Below are positions 37,295 through 39,462 of a stretch of DNA of 39,462 bases, piece after piece. A program made the translations under genes and the position numbers. Below the pieces are notes generated by a model that saw only the letters and a list, made by a program, of their open reading frames with translations, was not told the origin of the DNA and did no database searches. The stretch comes from a virus, in the IMG/VR virus record IMGVR_UViG_3300025289_000060, positions 1 through 39,462 of that record; one strand, given 5' to 3'. Position 1 is the first letter of the stretch, and every line of letters begins with the position of its first letter.

Positions 37295-37376
37295 TGTCGG
37301 GGAGAGGACACGGAACTCCAGGATAGCTCCGCCTCGGGATCTGGCCCTAGTCCCCTCCCCTAACTATGGTAGATTG

Positions 37377-37817
37377 TTACCGGAAAGCACCCGTTACCCA
37401 AGACTGCTTTCCGCTATTCAGACGGTAAAGCAACACGGGGGTAACAACACCAGCACTCGCACCAGAACCCCACACGAAACTCAGGGTCGCTCCATCGGGA
37501 TAGTCCGTATCCGTGTACTTCTCGAACCTCCAATAGAACGGCCTGGAATCTGTGTCTGCTAGGGTTCCTTGACCAAGATTGATCAGATGGTTTCCATCTG
37601 AGTCGTCAACGGTTGCCGTGATGTAGTCGGCCCATGCTGTGCTAACACGAAACCCGATACCCACGACCTCGCAGTTACCAGGAAGCGTGAACATTGCGGC
37701 CGGGGACGTATCCGAGTAGGTGATAGCATCACCATAGGCTTCCCAGAGCATCGCCTCAGCCAGTTCTTGGGCAGGCCAACCGAGTTTTGGTGCAGGCTTG
37801 ATAAGCACTACTGACAT
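37377..37817 (-). CDS. Small virion protein, 146 aa
   Basis: GGAG upstream. MSVVLIKPAPKLGWPAQELAEAMLWEAYGD, then a beta-rich domain with YITATVDDSDGNHLINLGQ. Shares general beta layout with the two paralogs that follow the capsid gene but little sequence. A decoration or head-completion role is possible. The 100 bases after it hold only a leader for the next gene. Confidence 0.6.
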   Translation of the reverse strand: MSVVLIKPAPKLGWPAQELAEAMLWEAYGDAITYSDTSPAAMFTLPGNCEVVGIGFRVSTAWADYITATVDDSDGNHLINLGQGTLADTDSRPFYWRFEKYTDTDYPDGATLSFVWGSGASAGVVTPVLLYRLNSGKQSWVTGAFR

Positions 37818-37829
37818 GGTTGGTCTCCT

Positions 37830-38318
37830 TTACCTGGCCATCGAGTAGATGAGGATGAACTTCGTCAGTCCAGCATCACAGGCAGTCGTGCTGAGGGGGA
37901 ACGTAGCCGCGATGGTCGCTCCCGTGTCGTAGAACTTGCCTAGTGCGTTGCTAGCTTGCCGACCGATCCCCGTAGGCCCGTTGGCCGAGTCGTTCGGGGC
38001 GAGTTGAGTGTCAGTGAACCAGGTATCTACGCTGGACGTATCTCCAACGGTGATGTTTCCATCATCACTGGTTCCCCAAGAGTCCGGGGTGATGCCATAG
38101 ATGCCGTGAACAAAGACCCCCGCAGGTAGTGTCCAGAGGCTCACGGTTTGTGCGGCCGAAGAGCCGGTCACGGCGATGTCGTCACTATCGACATCCGTAC
38201 CCCACGTCACAGCCGATGTGTTCCGACCCGTCAGGTACATGATGACTTCGTCGGCTCTCTCCGCCCAGGGGTTGTCCCCTAGGTAGATGTCACCGTAGGG
38301 AGGAATAGTTTTAGCCAT
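37830..38318 (-). CDS. Virion protein, tandem paralog 2
   Basis: 162 residues, GGAGG upstream. MAKTIPPYGDIYLGDNPWAERADEVIMYLTGRN is nearly identical to the start of paralog 1; GNITVGDTSSVDTWFTD, GKFYDTGATIAATFPL and GLTKFILIYSMAR also match. Probably a capsid decoration protein because of its place just after the capsid gene. Confidence 0.75.
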   Translation of the reverse strand: MAKTIPPYGDIYLGDNPWAERADEVIMYLTGRNTSAVTWGTDVDSDDIAVTGSSAAQTVSLWTLPAGVFVHGIYGITPDSWGTSDDGNITVGDTSSVDTWFTDTQLAPNDSANGPTGIGRQASNALGKFYDTGATIAATFPLSTTACDAGLTKFILIYSMAR

Positions 38319-38328
38319 TATTCCTCCC

Positions 38329-38820
38329 TTATCGAGCCATAGACCAAACGAGTACGAACTTGGTCAGTCCAGTCACAACGGCCGAGTGGGCAAGCGGGAA
38401 GGTGGCGGAGATGGTTGCACCCGTGTCATAGAACTTTCCGGCCGGAGGCGTCAAGGCGTTGGTCTTGAAGACGCCAGCGGCATCGGTCGCGCAGGGGGCG
38501 AGCAGCGTGTCCGTAAAGTACGTATCCACTGCGCCTGTGTCCCCAACCGTGATGTTGCCATCGTCGCTGTTGGTTCCCCAAGAGTCGGCCGTGTTGGCAT
38601 AGATCGCTTTCACGAACGCTCCCGCAGGTAGAACCCACAGGCCCACCGTCTGGGCCGCCGAAGACGCCGTTACAGCGATATCGTCGCTGTCCACGTCCGT
38701 CCCGTAGGTCACAGCCGATGTGTTCTGGCCTGTCAGGTACATGATAACCTCGTCCACTCGCACGGCCCAGGGGTTATCGCCTAGGTACTGATCTCCATAC
38801 GGAGGAAGGGTTTTAGCCAT
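38329..38820 (-). CDS. Virion protein, tandem paralog 1
   Basis: 163 residues, AAGGAG upstream. MAKTLPPYGDQYLGDNPWAVRVDEVIMYLTGQN and the end GLTKFVLVWSMAR define the pair with the next gene; the two differ mainly in a surface loop (LAPCATDAAGVFKTNALTP). First gene after the major capsid protein. Confidence 0.75.
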   Translation of the reverse strand: MAKTLPPYGDQYLGDNPWAVRVDEVIMYLTGQNTSAVTYGTDVDSDDIAVTASSAAQTVGLWVLPAGAFVKAIYANTADSWGTNSDDGNITVGDTGAVDTYFTDTLLAPCATDAAGVFKTNALTPPAGKFYDTGATISATFPLAHSAVVTGLTKFVLVWSMAR

Positions 38821-38844
38821 TGCAAAATCTCCTTACTTACCGGA

Positions 38845-39462
38845 TTACGAGCTAACTGCGTGCTCTAGTGCGCGGACCCAAACGGCATTCAGAACCGCGG
38901 ACTTGTGGACCATCTTCCAGCCGATCGTCCCACGCTGCTTCAACGGGTCGAACCCAGTCCCACCAAGGTCATTGATGATGAGTTCAACCGGTTTTTGCTG
39001 CGGGCGTCCGGTCTGGACAGCCAGTTCCCCACCGCCTGCATCCAAACTCACGTTCGGGGTCAGTGCCGCGATCCCTGCCGCTCCGATGGCCTCGTTACCC
39101 ATGAAGAGGGTCGTATACACATCGATCGAACTGGTGCCCGCGGCCGAGTTCACATAGGCATTACTGGTCACATAGATCTTGCAACGCAGAAGGCTACCCA
39201 TCTCGCCACGTCGGTACGCCTCTCCGCCCTCACGAGTGATAAGCGTAGCGAACATCGAGTCCTGCATCAGGGTGAGCCAGGTGAAGGGGTGAGCCACAAC
39301 CCAGTAGCTATTACCCTCGATGGGCATGGCATTCGCACTGTCGAGGTTCGCCACCTGGGATAGGAAGTCGGAGAACGCGATCTTGTCATTCGTGGAGTCA
39401 ACCGTAGCGGTCGTGGTGGCCCCACCTGCGTAGTCCGCCGTCGCCCCAGCCTTAAGAACGTC
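38845..39462 (-). CDS. Major capsid protein, N4-gp56 family, C-terminal part
   Basis: Reads open to the right edge, so the N-terminal part lies outside the window; the visible part is 205 residues. YWVVAHPFTWLTL, GEAYRRGEMGSLLRCKIYVTSNAY and DPLKQRGTIGWKMVHKSAVLNAVWVRALEHA match the second half of the N4-gp56-type HK97-fold capsid family. It makes the icosahedral shell. Its place at the start of this block indicates that portal, terminase and scaffold genes are beyond the right edge. Confidence 0.85.
   Translation of the reverse strand, partial: DVLKAGATADYAGGATTTATVDSTNDKIAFSDFLSQVANLDSANAMPIEGNSYWVVAHPFTWLTLMQDSMFATLITREGGEAYRRGEMGSLLRCKIYVTSNAYVNSAAGTSSIDVYTTLFMGNEAIGAAGIAALTPNVSLDAGGGELAVQTGRPQQKPVELIINDLGGTGFDPLKQRGTIGWKMVHKSAVLNAVWVRALEHAVSS

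Overview
This window is part of a double-stranded DNA tailed-phage genome (free phage or prophage; no integrase or bacterial housekeeping gene is visible). Two transcription blocks face each other. The plus strand (26-23622) carries small accessory genes, a lysin, surface and small membrane proteins, and a full replication/recombination set. The minus strand (39462 down to 23942) carries virion genes, starting with a major capsid protein cut by the right edge. They converge on terminator hairpins at 23.88-23.94 kb. Terminase, portal and tape-measure genes are not in the window. The standard code fits, Shine-Dalgarno (SD) sites are strong, and start/stop overlaps (ATGA, TGATG) are very common. 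Promoters are sigma70-like. A secreted protein with a Pro-Thr linker of the PTATxxPTAT type is common in Chloroflexota, so a Chloroflexota host is a reasonable but unproven guess.

Left part, 1-6.0 kb: a string of short genes of unknown role, several related to each other and joined by a recurring 15-base start box; a GH25-type endolysin; a SprT-like metallopeptidase; a DUF4406-like nucleotide enzyme; a NeuB-type sialic acid synthase lacking its usual C-terminal domain; four tiny membrane or secreted proteins; and the Pro-Thr secreted protein. A 15-bp hairpin ends this unit.

6.1-10.3 kb: a SNF2-type helicase, then about 900 bases holding three modules with the same 7-bp closing stem. The first starts where a sigma70-type promoter would initiate and has tRNA-like geometry; the second has an HNH endonuclease gene in place of its interior; the third leads into a small gene. 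More unknown genes and structured leaders follow.

10.3-23.6 kb: RNA ligase, primase-like protein with an altered TOPRIM site, DnaB-type helicase, family A DNA polymerase with Leu at the Phe762 position, two DNA methyltransferases, a uracil-DNA-glycosylase-like protein, a RecA-like recombinase, a RuvC-like nuclease and a metallophosphoesterase, interspersed with tiny zinc-ribbon proteins. Three gaps near the end of this block (21.4, 22.0 and 23.6 kb) are filled by an unusual GGCNN pentamer array, 87 units in all, organised in blocks that end in GGTAC. One array begins about 2 bases after the predicted start of a perfect TTGACA-N16-TATAAT promoter.

Minus-strand block: N4-gp56-like capsid protein, small tandem-duplicated virion proteins, a Rossmann-like protein, a LamG-like protein, large tail-associated proteins, a nuclease-fold protein with an altered active site, three tandem tail-collar-like fibre proteins, several adhesin-like proteins, an XhlA-like coiled-coil/membrane protein and a three-span holin candidate. 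The lysin sits on the other strand, 21 kb from the holin candidate.
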